Shown here: piece by piece, positions 40,117 to 50,972 of the stretch
How positions within the stretch are numbered: the first letter of the stretch is position 1
How the letters are laid out: each line of letters begins with the position of its first letter
Assembly (NCBI GenBank): GCA_963853835.1
Contig: OY970829.1
Span: forward strand, 7,608,446 to 7,672,445
Source: Calendula officinalis
Lineage: Eukaryota; Streptophyta; Magnoliopsida; Asterales; Asteraceae
DNA length: 64,000 nt
Direction: 5' to 3'
Translations under genes and position numbers: made by a program
Notes under the pieces: model-generated
Databases searched by the model: none
What the model was told of the DNA's origin: nothing
What the model saw: only the letters and a program-made list of their open reading frames with translations

Positions 40117-43100
40117 TGTCACACCCCGCCAAAACTGGTTTTGCGGAAGAGCGGGCGTGCGACTTAAATCGGAAATCACAACAATTGATCAATAGTAAAA
40201 CATAGCATTAAAAATGGATTACCAATTGTTAAACGTTTGCAAATCCAACGTAACTTGTTTACGACAATAGTTTTAGATAAAACATCTTTAAAACTTCAAG
40301 TTGACATTCTAGACTTCGTGTCTAGATAAAAATATATATATTTCCAAAACTGGTAATCCGATTTGTGCAAATGTCATGCAATACTCCAAACTAATGTACC
40401 TGAGAAAACATATTAGAAAAAGTGTCAACACAAAGGTTGGTGAGTTCACAGGTTTAATGACTCTATAAATCGTTGATTTATTCCAAAATGTTTGTCAGTA
40501 CAACCCGTGTACTAAAATAATCGTTGAAAACCGTTTCAAAACCCTGAAACCAAATTTGCACATGTTCAGTGCTTAATACACTTTTGTAAAATCCTTTAAC
40601 TCATAAAATACAATTTTCCCATGATCGGTGCGTAAAACCATTTCAACATGATTTTAGAAAGGTAAGTCGTTTAGTACAAATCTATGTACGTTCAAGTTCA
40701 CTCGTTTCAAATCCATGAAACCTAATTGTTTAATTTAGTGCGTAATCCCTTATAGGCTAGCTAGGCGTACAAGTTAAAGTATAAGTTCATGAGCCTGTAA
40801 TCAAACCTAAATCCGCCTTTACCTAGGCATGTCGAGTCCACGACGTTTTAATAGAATATATATCTCATATGTTACACGGCTAGAGCGACTAGCCATGAGC
40901 GGGGGATCAAGCCCGAATAGTACTACTCATATATTCGTTGGCTAACTATAGTTGATGATTATAGTAATGTTAGATCTAAACGATCTGGCGATAGGATGAT
41001 CGTCTATCAACTCACGGTTATACAAAGATTAATGTCGCAAAATATAGTTTTTCCATACAGGTCTTCGTTAAGACCTTTTCATAAAAATACTTGTTTGAGT
41101 ATGTCTTTTAGATGACAGTTATCTCAAGGATAGTTTATCCAAGTTTTCACAAAGACCTATTGTACCAAAATATTGTTCATAATTGTCCTTCAAAAGACCA
41201 ATTGTACCAAAATGTTATAAAAACATTAATATGTTTCTCACCCCAAAAACAGTTAAAATACAATAAAAGTGGGGCTGTGAAAACTCACTTGAATAATTTG
41301 CTAGCATCGATGAATAATATAACAAATGTAGTGCCCAATGAATACGCCTCAACAACCTAAATGTATGAGGTCAAACAGTAAGTAGACAGCTCTACAAACG
41401 CGTCTGTGCAAGTGGTTCACTCAATTGATGTCCTTAAATGTCATTATGTGCGAGTAACTCGTTGGTGACTTTATAAAATCTAATTTAAATTTATCAATAA
41501 GTTTTCATTTTTTTAAAAATAATTATATATCATAGACGTATATGTATACACGAATCCTTCATGGGATTGAAACATGTTAAATTGAATTATTTTATCATTT
41601 AATATGTTTATATATGTATTTTGAATGCATCGAGATGTTTTCACTACACTGGATCGTGGAATTAGTTTACTAGAATCATGAAAATCATATATTTTTTTTA
41701 TGTATAAAATTTCATGGAATCTCCATACTCATTTGCATGAAACTGAAAGTCCACAACCAACTTAATAAGTGTTCCTTATATTTATATTTCAACACTCATT
41801 TTATTAAATTTTATGTGTCAAAAACCTTCGAGATTTAAAGGGGTTTTGTTAACATTTAGCCTTTTGGTTTAAAAAGGGGCTTTGTTAAAATTTCTTTTCC
41901 TACATATTGAGAGGTGAGAAAAGTGGATAGAGATGGTGCTTTTTCTTTGTATTTTCTTAGTCACAACTTGTCACAGGGTTTAATGTCATATAAATCTTCA
42001 AGGTTTTTAAATGCTCAAGTCCAAAAATTATAGATTCATACTCAAAGGTTCCATTTTCGGTTTTAATGGTTTTTAACCAAATTTTCTTTAGGTCGAAGTT
42101 ATAAATTTGTTTTTGACGCATTTTTGAGGATTTTCAAGTGAGTGAACATCAACCAACACAAACACAAGATTATAAATCTGGAAATATAAATGGGGACGAA
42201 ATCTCACAAATCTTTTCGGTAAGGATGTTTTGGAACTTGTATGTGTGCACCTCCTTCTCCAAAGCACCAAAAGAGATGGATCTTCTTAGGAAACTTCTTA
42301 AAATGAAATGAAAATAAGTATATGTGAAGATCTAAGCAAGAGCCGATGTAGAAATCAAAGAATCAAAACTTACATAAAGAAATTGATGAAGAACAAAAAC
42401 GTGACAACCTCTTCTACACTGATTTCGACAGCCTTCCATGGAGTTTGTGGGTGTTTTGATGGTCGAATGTTGTAGAGGATGTTCCTATGGTGATGTGGAA
42501 CTTTGAATCACCCAATTTGAAGCTAAAACGATTAAGATATGAAGGTTTGAAGTTGGTTTTGTGGGTGATTATTATATGGCCGAATTTTTTTACTTGGGAG
42601 GGTATTCTTGGCTTTTCTTGAGTTGGTAAATGATAAATGAAGGTGTAGGTTAGATATTAAGAAGTGGTGGGAAAGTATTATACAAAGGGTATTCCATGTA
42701 TGTGCCTTGTTTGACTTTTCATTGTGTAAGGGGGTGTAAGAAAAGAAGACAAGACATTGCAGGAGTGTGGTTTGGTTGATGATGGACTTCCAAAAGCAAC
42801 GAATGGGAGAGAAATGGGGACAACAAGTACATGTGCATGGTTACATGTAGGTTAAAAGGTTTAACTTATTTGTTCTTGAATTAGATGAAATTTTCATTTG
42901 TTATTAAGTAATTTAAATTGTATAAAATGTGTCTATGTAGAATGATGAATTCGGCTAACAAAGATGGGACGGAGGGATTACACAAATTTTGGGTATTGGG
43001 TACATGTTATAAAGTATTTAGGTTGAACTGTGTATTATGTTACTCATTCGTTAATTATATATTTTTACATTGTTAATGGTTCGCTCTTTATTTTTGCATA

Positions 43101-43364
43101 ATTCTACTTGGTTGAGATATATTGCATTGCAACTGTATAATACATATATTTATTGTTGGTTCGACTATAATTTACGATTACGAGTCTCCAACTTGCTAAT
43201 TTCGTGAATTTTACTTAAGAATGGCTAAATCTCAGAGATGACTTGTGGTTGTGCGAGACTTAATATATTAAATGTATTTCTTACTTCATAGATAACATTT
43301 TTACAAAATAGTGCTCGGTTGCATCGCATGACATTAGAATGGCCCGTTTCCGAGGGTTGTCACA
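40117..43364 (-). repeat. 3' LTR of element G (about 3.25 kb)
   Basis: On the minus strand it starts TGTGACAACCCTCGG after the polypurine tract and ends GGCGGGGTGTGACA. The length and the TGTGACAACCC start are typical of chromovirus-type Gypsy LTRs. AT-rich, no genes recognised. Confidence 0.7.
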
Positions 43365-45879
43365 TTCTCCCTCCGTTAAAAGAATTTCGTCCCGAAATTC
43401 AAGACGATTTATTACTGGTTTGTGTCTCGAGAAATAAGTGTAGGTATTTACATTTTTTATTGCCTTCTCGTTCCCAAGTAAATTTAAGACTTTAGCGAAG
43501 AATTTCAGTTAACTTCAACTAGTTATACTTAACTCCTATACGGTTTAGTCAATATATCCAAGATTATAGTTGGTTCCTTGGTGATTGATTTGTATATTGA
43601 GTATTTCGTATGTCCATTATTTTCTTTTTCTTTATTTCTCAACATTAATTATTTCTGGTGTCAAAATATTAATAATTTTATTAACTTTAGAGTTAGACAC
43701 ATTTTCGCATAGTGTGAAACAATGGATGCCCGTCTTTGTGTAGATAATATATGTTAAAATCAAACCACATGTAAAATACAAATATTTTTATGCTACTGAT
43801 CTTTATTTTTTTTTTTCTCACTTGAAATTTTTCGTTAACTGTTCAAAATATAAATTTTAAACCAGCTCCAACATACGAGCAAGGATTCCTCATTAGTAAA
43901 CATATTACCATGCTTTTCATTTTGGAAAATTTAAGTTGGCCAAGTAAATGTTCGTATAGACTCAAATAATAGTTTTAGAAATATGGAGGTTAAGAATATC
44001 CGAGTATCATTATTAAGTAGTGTTAGAAAGGTAAATATAAAGTTTTACATCTCAAGTAATCTAATTTGACACTTAAAGTGGGATTTTATTTAATTGTATA
44101 TTTTAGTGTATGCATTTATAAATTTGCATTTAGTTTCTTATTTCCGTGCCCATAACCTATGGTTTGATTTTAACATATATTTTACAATATATACGCAGTC
44201 CCTAGATTTCTTAACATATTTAAACTGTTGTTGAAATTTAACATACTTTATAATGCAACTTAGTTATAAAGTGTCTATCTTGTATACATGACATTTTTCG
44301 TTAGCGATTTGCATTGACATTTGGGGTTTGGGGTTAATATCTTATCTTTAAGAAAAGGATAGAACTTATTCATTTAAAAGAAATATACGACAAGCTTTTC
44401 AAGTCATTTAAATATTTAGTTTTACTACCGCTCTTTATGTATCCATAAATCGGTTTTCTATAATTCGTAAAACTAGCATATATATTAGTATCTTATATTA
44501 AATTGTCTTATGAGTATTTTCATCAATTTGGTCGATATAATAATGGGTATGATTTGATTTCATGTATAAATATACATTTTTTCTTCTTTTTTTTCTTTTT
44601 TTTTTCATGGCTAAATCCATGATTTAGAAAAAAATTTGTTTACCTATTGCTTGCTTGGTTGGTAAATCCATAATTTCAAATTTAACTAGTTATGAAGTAG
44701 TTTTTAGAAACATTTGAAACTTTAGATAAATTGAAATATTATCAAATCATCGCGGTCATCTCTTATATAGTCCTCTTTATTTACATCTATAAAAATTGTA
44801 CATAAGTATTAGTTTTTAACCCAACTATGCTCATTCGGCGACATGCTATCTACAAGTTACTAATACAATAATGCAAATTTTGGTTCTCTATCCATATTAT
44901 TTTCAAAACATTCAGTATGCTAAATCTTTTACTTGTTCAAGTTTGTGATTACAAAAGGTTGTACATTTATGTATGGGACGTCTTGATTTCTTTATCAAGT
45001 TATGTAATTCGATCACGCAGGGTATATATTTCATGTTAGGTGTATTGGTAACAATTAGAAATTATTGTTTTTACCTTAAAGGTGTCTTGTCTTAATCTTT
45101 GACTAAGTTTTAAAGTCGTCAGTTGATTATGATTATATGCACGTGAGATTAAAATTGTGCTCATATTAATAGAGTAGCGAGAACCGAGGTCTCTATTTAT
45201 ACCGTTTTTATTCCTTTCATGACACTTTTTGAAAGATGATTAAAGTGTATTGATGTAGCTTTTCAAAGTTGACAAAAGAAATGTCAAACTCTCTTTTACT
45301 TTTCTTAGTTTCTTTTTGTAATCCATGACTCTGATGATTATACATTGTACTATGTAATTATAAACACGTTGGCCACCCGTTTTTATAATATCATTGTACA
45401 ATATGTCGTCATCATTATCACTTCATACAGTTATTCATGGATTAGAGTACCTTTCTCGTGTACCCTTGTTGTACGTTCAACACACGAAATTATGAGATTA
45501 TATCGAATAATTTACGGTTATGATACAACTCTCACAAAATATTCTACTAATTCAATTAGTGTCTAGGATATATTCGAAATCATCATTAGTGATCGATGAC
45601 GTGTGACGTGTTTTTTTTTTTTACTTGTTATTTCGGCTCTTAGTGTATGTATGTTGTGTATAGTGTCAGTGTCCCGTATGTAGAATGAGTGTACATCGTG
45701 TAATGTAGGTATAAATATTGTTACCTACAACTAAGGCATATAATGTTCTATCTACTATATCCATGTAGACTATATGCAATGCCACACTATATGCAATGAA
45801 AACGTTTTGACCAAAAATCTTTTCGGTTATAGACTAGACTCTCGCTAGTTCACTCTAACCAATAGCTCTGATACCAATC

Positions 45880-46022
45880 TGTCACACCCCGCCAAAACTG
45901 GTTTTGCGGAAGAGCGGGCGTGCGACTTAAATCGGAATCACAACAATTGATCAATTGTTGTGATTTCCGATTTAAGTCGCACGCCCGCTCTTCCGCAAAA
46001 CCAGTTTTGACGGGGTGTGACA
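45880..46022. repeat. 143-bp palindrome: LTR end and its inverted copy
   Basis: 45880-45951 repeats 40117-40187 in the same orientation (TGTCACACCCCGCC...TTGATCA). 45952-46022 is its reverse complement, ending GGGGTGTGACA at the insertion border. One arm lacks one A, and GCC is GTC in one copy. Overlapping open frames here are artefacts of the palindrome. Confidence 0.95.
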
Positions 46023-46027
46023 GTCTA

Positions 46028-46324
46028 TCTGCTCCATCTCCACGACAAACCATCTCCTGCGTTTTTCTTGCGTCTCCGGCAAACTCACCCCGAATTGCTT
46101 CTTTAAACAAAGTTAAATCTAAAATTTACAATTTACAAGACGGACCCTTGACTATTCAAAAGTTTCTTTTAAAATCTTCAATTAATTCTTCGTATTAAAA
46201 CATTTTGACACCTTGCAAGTATGTTTTCTAGTGAAGTTAACTTTAAGTGACAATTCATATTTTTAAGGGTTATCAAAGAAAATTCAACTACAGTCATCAT
46301 TATTTTATTATTATTATTATTACT

Positions 46325-46390
<66 letters not shown>

Positions 46391-46823
46391 TTTATTTTTA
46401 AAGCAATTGTTTTTAGGCTCAATCAACAACATTTTACTAAGCCCATCATCCGTCATCATTTAAAAAAAAATAAAAAAATAAAAAAAAAAACAAATTTTGT
46501 GTTATCAGCCCAAACTTGATTCACAATTAATTTTTCATAAATTTTAAAACTCAATTCTAATTTTATGAAAGGAACCAGTTTTAATTGCTAAAATTTTAAA
46601 TCAAGTCAGTAAAATAATTTTCAAATTTAAAGTTTTGTATTGAAAGTGCATTTTTCATGATTATTTGGGCTTATCATATTGTCTAAGTTTCTCATTTGTT
46701 TTGGTTGAAAAATATTTGGGTATTATAAAAACATCCATTTGAACATTTTTTTTATATCCCAAAATCATATTATCACATCATTTTATTTGAAAACTTCACA
46801 TTTTGAAAACTAAAAGAGCTAAA
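46028..46823 (+). other. Leader of element F, last part, with (TTA)n repeat
   Basis: The remaining CCG-rich segment is followed by AT-rich sequence and an imperfect ATT/TTA trinucleotide repeat at about 46298-46400, which creates poly-asparagine or poly-isoleucine frames. The last ~100 bp before the ATG match element E upstream of its ORF. Confidence 0.7.
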
Positions 46824-47921
46824 ATGGATGAAAATTTAATTAAATCACTTTATAAGGTAATTTGTGAATTAAAAGATTCAACTACGGTGTGGGAAATTAC
46901 AAGTACGCAGAGTTATATTTTGTTTGAGAAATCATTTCATGATAGTGTTAAGAATTTACGATTAAGTAATGGGTTCAAAGAAAAATTGGAGAAAAGTGAA
47001 AAGGTTCATTGCAAAATTGGTATTTTAACTGATAAAATTCAAGCTCTTGAATCTGAAAATGCAAATTTTCAATCAAAAATTACAACTTTTGAAACAGAAT
47101 CTGAGAACTTTAAAATTCAGATTGTTGAACTAACAAAACAACTTCATGACTCCAACCAGTTTAATAGTTTGAACATCAAAAAATATGACTCTGTTTGTGC
47201 TGAAAAATGTATTTTGACTGATAAAATCAAACAACTTGAATGTAACTTTGGATCTGATTTACAAAAACAAATCAATATTTTTAATATTGATAAAACAAAA
47301 TTGCTACATAAAATTGCATCTCTTGAAGCAGATCTTACTTTGTCAAAAAATCAAAACGATGGTTTGAAAATTAAATTTGCAGAATTTTCTAAACCTAAAA
47401 TTGTTGATAAAGGAAAACGTGCAGTACAAGTTCCGATTAAGATTTACATCGGTGAATCTTCAAAACCTGTTTCTAAAAAGGTCTCACAGTTCACAACTCA
47501 TTCACTTCAAAAGAGTAAAAGGTTTTTTGTGAAACCACAATCTCCGGAAATTTGTTCGTCTAAATCAAAACCTGTTGTGAAACATTCTTCGATTCCAAAG
47601 CATTCAATGTCTACGACAAAAACTTTAACATACACGAGAAAAGATTTGTTAGCTTTGGCACCTAAAACTAATCTTAATTTTTCGACAACAGTGAAAAATG
47701 TTTTTGTTTCTAAGACACCTAAGATCTTAAAAGAAAAATGGATTCCGAAAACTCCAAAATCTCATATAATTCCTCGGAAATTATTTGAAAGTGAAACATC
47801 GAGTTTCAATTTTTCTTGGAATTCCAAATCTTTACATCAAATCGATACAACTTATCGATGGTTTCATTCTAATACTAACACCATCGGACCCAAACAAAAA
47901 TGGGTACCAAAAGTTGTATGA
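46824..47921 (+). CDS. Element F ORF: coiled-coil Gag C-terminal-like protein
   Basis: 365 residues from the ATG at 46824 (MDENLIKSLYKVI), chosen because E starts at the equivalent ATG. The N-terminal two thirds is an almost continuous coiled coil (ILTDKIQALESEN, KIASLEADLTLSK). Then come the conserved FSKPKIVDKGKRAVQVPIKI block, a basic S/K-rich segment, KTPKILKEKWIPKTPKSHII, and the ending GPKQKWVPKVV. From about FSKPKIV onward it is very similar to element E. The frame is intact, unlike D and B. It has no capsid, knuckle or enzyme domain. An acceptor-like ATTTATTTTGCAG follows the stop (47931-47933). Confidence 0.8.
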   Translation: MDENLIKSLYKVICELKDSTTVWEITSTQSYILFEKSFHDSVKNLRLSNGFKEKLEKSEKVHCKIGILTDKIQALESENANFQSKITTFETESENFKIQIVELTKQLHDSNQFNSLNIKKYDSVCAEKCILTDKIKQLECNFGSDLQKQINIFNIDKTKLLHKIASLEADLTLSKNQNDGLKIKFAEFSKPKIVDKGKRAVQVPIKIYIGESSKPVSKKVSQFTTHSLQKSKRFFVKPQSPEICSSKSKPVVKHSSIPKHSMSTTKTLTYTRKDLLALAPKTNLNFSTTVKNVFVSKTPKILKEKWIPKTPKSHIIPRKLFESETSSFNFSWNSKSLHQIDTTYRWFHSNTNTIGPKQKWVPKVV

Positions 47922-47937
47922 TTTATTTTGCAGGATA

Positions 47938-48149
47938 ATGACTTATACACATTTCAGTGTATAACTCGAGCTACAAAAGAATGACTTATACACACTTCAG
48001 TGTATAACTCGAGCCTCAACAGGATGACTTATACACAATTCAGTGTATAACTCGCGCTTCATCAGTATGGCTTATGCACACGTCAGTGTATAACCCGCGC
48101 TTCAAAGCAATGGCTTTCAAGTACATCTGCTTAAAACCCGTTCTTTAAA
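47938..48149 (+). repeat. TTATACAC hairpin tandem array, element F
   Basis: Five units of about 42 bp. The first three have perfect TTATACAC/GTGTATAA arms, and the fourth has TTATGCAC, weakening the stem. The fifth has lost the hairpin and keeps only GGCTTTCAAGTAC...AAAACCCG. Confidence 0.9.
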
Positions 48150-48160
48150 TATCATAATTG

Positions 48161-48275
48161 GTTGAGGGGGAGAATTTCTATATTCACTTGTCAAGGGGGA
48201 GAAAATAGACATTCTTATGTCAAGGGGGAGCATAACTGCTTTATGATTTTTGAAAAACAACTGTCGAGGGGGAGC
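48161..48275 (+). repeat. Four G-tract (AGGGGGAG) repeats, element F
   Basis: GTTGAGGGGGAGAA, GTCAAGGGGGAGAA, GTCAAGGGGGAGCA and GTCGAGGGGGAGCA are spaced 25-45 bp apart. Confidence 0.85.
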
Positions 48276-48354
48276 ATCCTTTTATAATCGCTATATTCTG
48301 TTTTGATTCTCCTTTCAATTTTTTTTTTTAGAATTATCAATATGGAGTATAAAT

Positions 48355-49463
48355 TTTTGTAATATCCGTAAACGATCTCATTACCAATCTCAATTGGTAC
48401 TGATTGCATCTGTTTATTACAAATTTTCTTATTCTATCTTGATAATAATAATTTTTTTTCCTCAAATAGTTTTTCAACCTCTTACATATTTACAATCACA
48501 CAAGGTTATCAATGTTGAGTATTAGCTTTTGCAATATTCGTAAACGATCACCTTACCAGTCTAGGTTGGTACTGATTGCATCTGTTTATTGCAAATTCTC
48601 TTATTTCTCATTGCTACCTTTGTGTTCCTTCATTGTTAAATTATTTTCAATTGTAAATCAAATTTTTCTCCTTTTACACACAAATTTCATTTTTCAAAAT
48701 TGATACTCAATAACAAATATCTTTTTACTCATATTGAGTCGTTGACATCACATTCTCATAAATTCTTTATTAATCAGTGATGCTCAATATTCCAAATTTT
48801 TTATCTCACTTTGTGCTCACAATGATGTGTTCACAAGTAGGATACAAATTTTTGTCATATTCGTAAACGATCTCTTTACTAATTTCGATTAGTAAAGATT
48901 GCATCTGTTTATGACAAATTTTCGTCTCTTGCGTTGTGCCTCAATTTTTCAAAACTCTGATTTTGCACTTAAATTTTTCATTTTTTTTAAATGACTTGTT
49001 TGCAACATTCAACACAATTTCCTGTTAAATTCGTCGATCTCTTTACTGATTTCAATCAGTACTTATTGCATCTGTTTTTAACACCATCTTGGATTGATTG
49101 TTCTTACTATTTTTCAAACGATTTTCATACTTAAACGATCAATGGAGAATTCATTTTTCATTTTCTCCAAAATGTTCAGATTCAATTCTGACTTACTCAT
49201 ATTCTCACACACTCAAAATCGTTTTTAATGCACTGTTAGATCCTTGATCTTTGTATATCCGTCGATCTCTTCTCTGCACACGTTCAGAGAAGATTGCATC
49301 TTTGTAAGTGGTATACTTCACTGATCTTTGATATAACACAACAAATTGATCTCTTTTAAATTTCAAATATTTGATTAACAATGACTTTAATCATCGTGTT
49401 CGTCATATCCGTAAACGATATCTTTACTGAAGTTCTTCAGTAAAGATTGCATCTCTTTATGAC
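48355..49463 (+). repeat. Six two-stem structured repeats, element F
   Basis: Units at 48355-48423, 48527-48595, 48850-48918, 49021-49082, 49249-49314 and 49401-49463. Outer pairs: GTAATA/TATTAC, GCAATA/TATTGC, GTCATA/TATGAC, GTTAAA/TTTAAC, GTATA/TATAC (displaced) and GTCATA/TATGAC. Inner stems also change on both sides: CCAAT/ATTGG, CTTTACTAAT/ATTAGTAAAG, ACTGATT/AATCAGT, TTCTCTG/CAGAGAA, CTTTACTGAAG/CTTCAGTAAAG. The unpaired strands CCGTAAACGATCTC and GATTGCATCTGTTT are nearly constant. Confidence 0.88.
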
Positions 49464-50747
49464 TTCACGTGCTTATTGACACTGCTATTCTTCATTTTTC
49501 AAATATTTTCTCCAACATTCTAGGATAAAATCAATTTGTAACTGGTTCTTTCATGAGTACTATATGTTTCTGGTTCTCGATTCTGAAACTACCCTGTCTT
49601 GGCTCTCGATTTACACCGACACACAATTTCCTCTCTCCGTTTCCACATCGTAACTATTCAGCTTTATCATGAGGACCCTGGTCATGATCCTCATGAGGGG
49701 GAGAAAAAGAGCAAGAAACAGTTCAAATATCGGATTTATAATTGAACAACATCAAAAAGAACCACAAACAACCCATCAAAGAAGAAAATTCATAACTCAT
49801 GTACTCAGATTAAATGCAAAATCAAGTGAGAATCAATATATTAAACAGAAAATCAAGTGAAGAAGAATACTGAAATCTCTCTCAAAATCTCAACCACATC
49901 TATCCAAAACTTTAATTGTACAAATCATTCTTTCCAACATTCGAAACAATCACAAAATCCAAAACAAAATCTCCAATAGCCAAAATCCCAGACAAATCCT
50001 TCCAAATTGACATTCCATTACCAGAACTTTTAACCTTAAATGAGACATTTTTTAGAACTTTCTTACACCAACTAATTCAACGAAAAATGTCCCTTTGAGT
50101 GTTTGAATCTTCGAAGTTCTGTAACGGAAATTATAATTGCTTCTGCTGCCACTCAGATGTTATCATTGAAAAGCGAAATCTAGAGATGTTAGTTACAGCT
50201 TTTGACAAAGAATTGAAATGATCAAACGTAATTCACAATCTTGAAGTACATCTGAGAATACATGAACATCGTAGCATGCCCACCTCTCCACAAAGATACG
50301 CAACCCTCTACCAACATTTGGTTAGAACAAGGGTCTGCATTTAGAGCATGAACCTCCTTCATACGTGAGACAAGGGTAACTGGCCAACAGAATAATTGTT
50401 TGTTTGAGGGGGAGCGTAACCGTTATAAACATGTTACCTCAACAACAATTATCAAGCATCATAGATCGACATAAAGCCACAAACTTTAAGAAAAGACTTC
50501 CGCTGCTAATCTCTCTATTAATATTGGTCTTATTTTTAGTCGATCTATATGTATCTTCAGTCAAAAGTCTTCAAAATACATCTTGTTGGATGAAAAGCTA
50601 CAAGAAGTATTCATTTTCATATCCAAAGAAAGCTCAAATTGTTCCTGATACAACATTATTCAACGACATATCTACCAGGTGCAACTTTGGCTCAAGATGA
50701 AGACTTCGAAGATACGCCTCCCAGACTATTGTTACAAAGGGGGAGAT

Positions 50748-50967
50748 TGTTGGGTCTCATATGTTGTAACCAATAATCTAGGGACCATTTGTGTATTTAG
50801 TCTAAACTTAGGCTAGGTATAAATAGTTAGTAGTAACCTAATTTCTCTAACCTTTGCCCTAAATTGTAACCTCCCTATCAATTGCAAAGAGTTCTATCCA
50901 TCTAAATCTTCCTAATTACTAATTGTTCTTGCTTAATCATTACTAATCCTTGAATTCATAATCTACA
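50748..50967 (+). repeat. 3' LTR of element F
   Basis: 220 bp, starting TGTTGGGTCTC and ending ATCTACA, with TATA box GGTATAAATAG at about 50814-50824. Followed by ACCAT. Confidence 0.93.
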
Positions 50968-50972
50968 ACCAT

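Larger units (their letters stand above)
40117..46022 (-). mobile_element. Element G: non-coding Gypsy-like element with two identical-type ends
   Basis: Target duplication GTCTA (40112-40116 and 46023-46027). On the minus strand it has a primer-binding site (45876-45865), about 2.4 kb of AT-rich non-coding DNA, a relic of a Gypsy Pol end (EFRDEIL at about 43400-43380), a polypurine tract (GGAGGGAGAA, about 43374-43365) and a 3.25-kb LTR (43364-40117, TGTGACAACCC to GTGTGACA). The other terminus is not a normal 5' LTR. Only about 72 bp of LTR end remain, followed by an inverted copy of the same end. No ORF over 100 codons is convincing, so it behaves as a large non-coding derivative. Confidence 0.85.
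47922..50747 (+). other. Structured 3' region of element F
   Basis: From left to right: TTATACAC hairpin array, four G tracts, six two-stem repeats, and a CATGAGGACC/GATCCTCATG hairpin with GAGGGGGAGAAA (about 49668-49710). A stretch follows that mirrors element E's 3' end, then another GAGGGGGAGCG (about 50405) and the true polypurine tract CAAAGGGGGAGAT (50735-50747). Short ORFs here lack conservation. Confidence 0.75.
27048..50967 (+). mobile_element. Element F: non-autonomous Copia derivative carrying C and G
   Basis: Bounded by LTRs 27048-27223 and 50748-50967 with target duplication ACCAT at 27043-27047 and 50968-50972. It has a primer-binding site, leader with GTTCGGC repeats, CCG-rich segment, one ORF (46824-47921), structured 3' region and polypurine tract. 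Net length without insertions C and G is roughly 6.5 kb. It lacks Pol, so it would have needed another element's enzymes to move. Confidence 0.92.

Noticed and set aside
40117..46022. DNA transposon with terminal inverted repeats
   Set aside because: Despite inverted ends, the 5-bp duplication, primer-binding site, polypurine tract and TGTGACAACCC LTR start identify a Gypsy-type retroelement.
45850..46198. Two overlapping ORFs on opposite strands with matching peptides
   Set aside because: They arise from the palindromic LTR end of element G.
46178..46519. Poly-asparagine and poly-isoleucine ORFs on both strands
   Set aside because: Artefacts of the ATT/TTA trinucleotide repeat.
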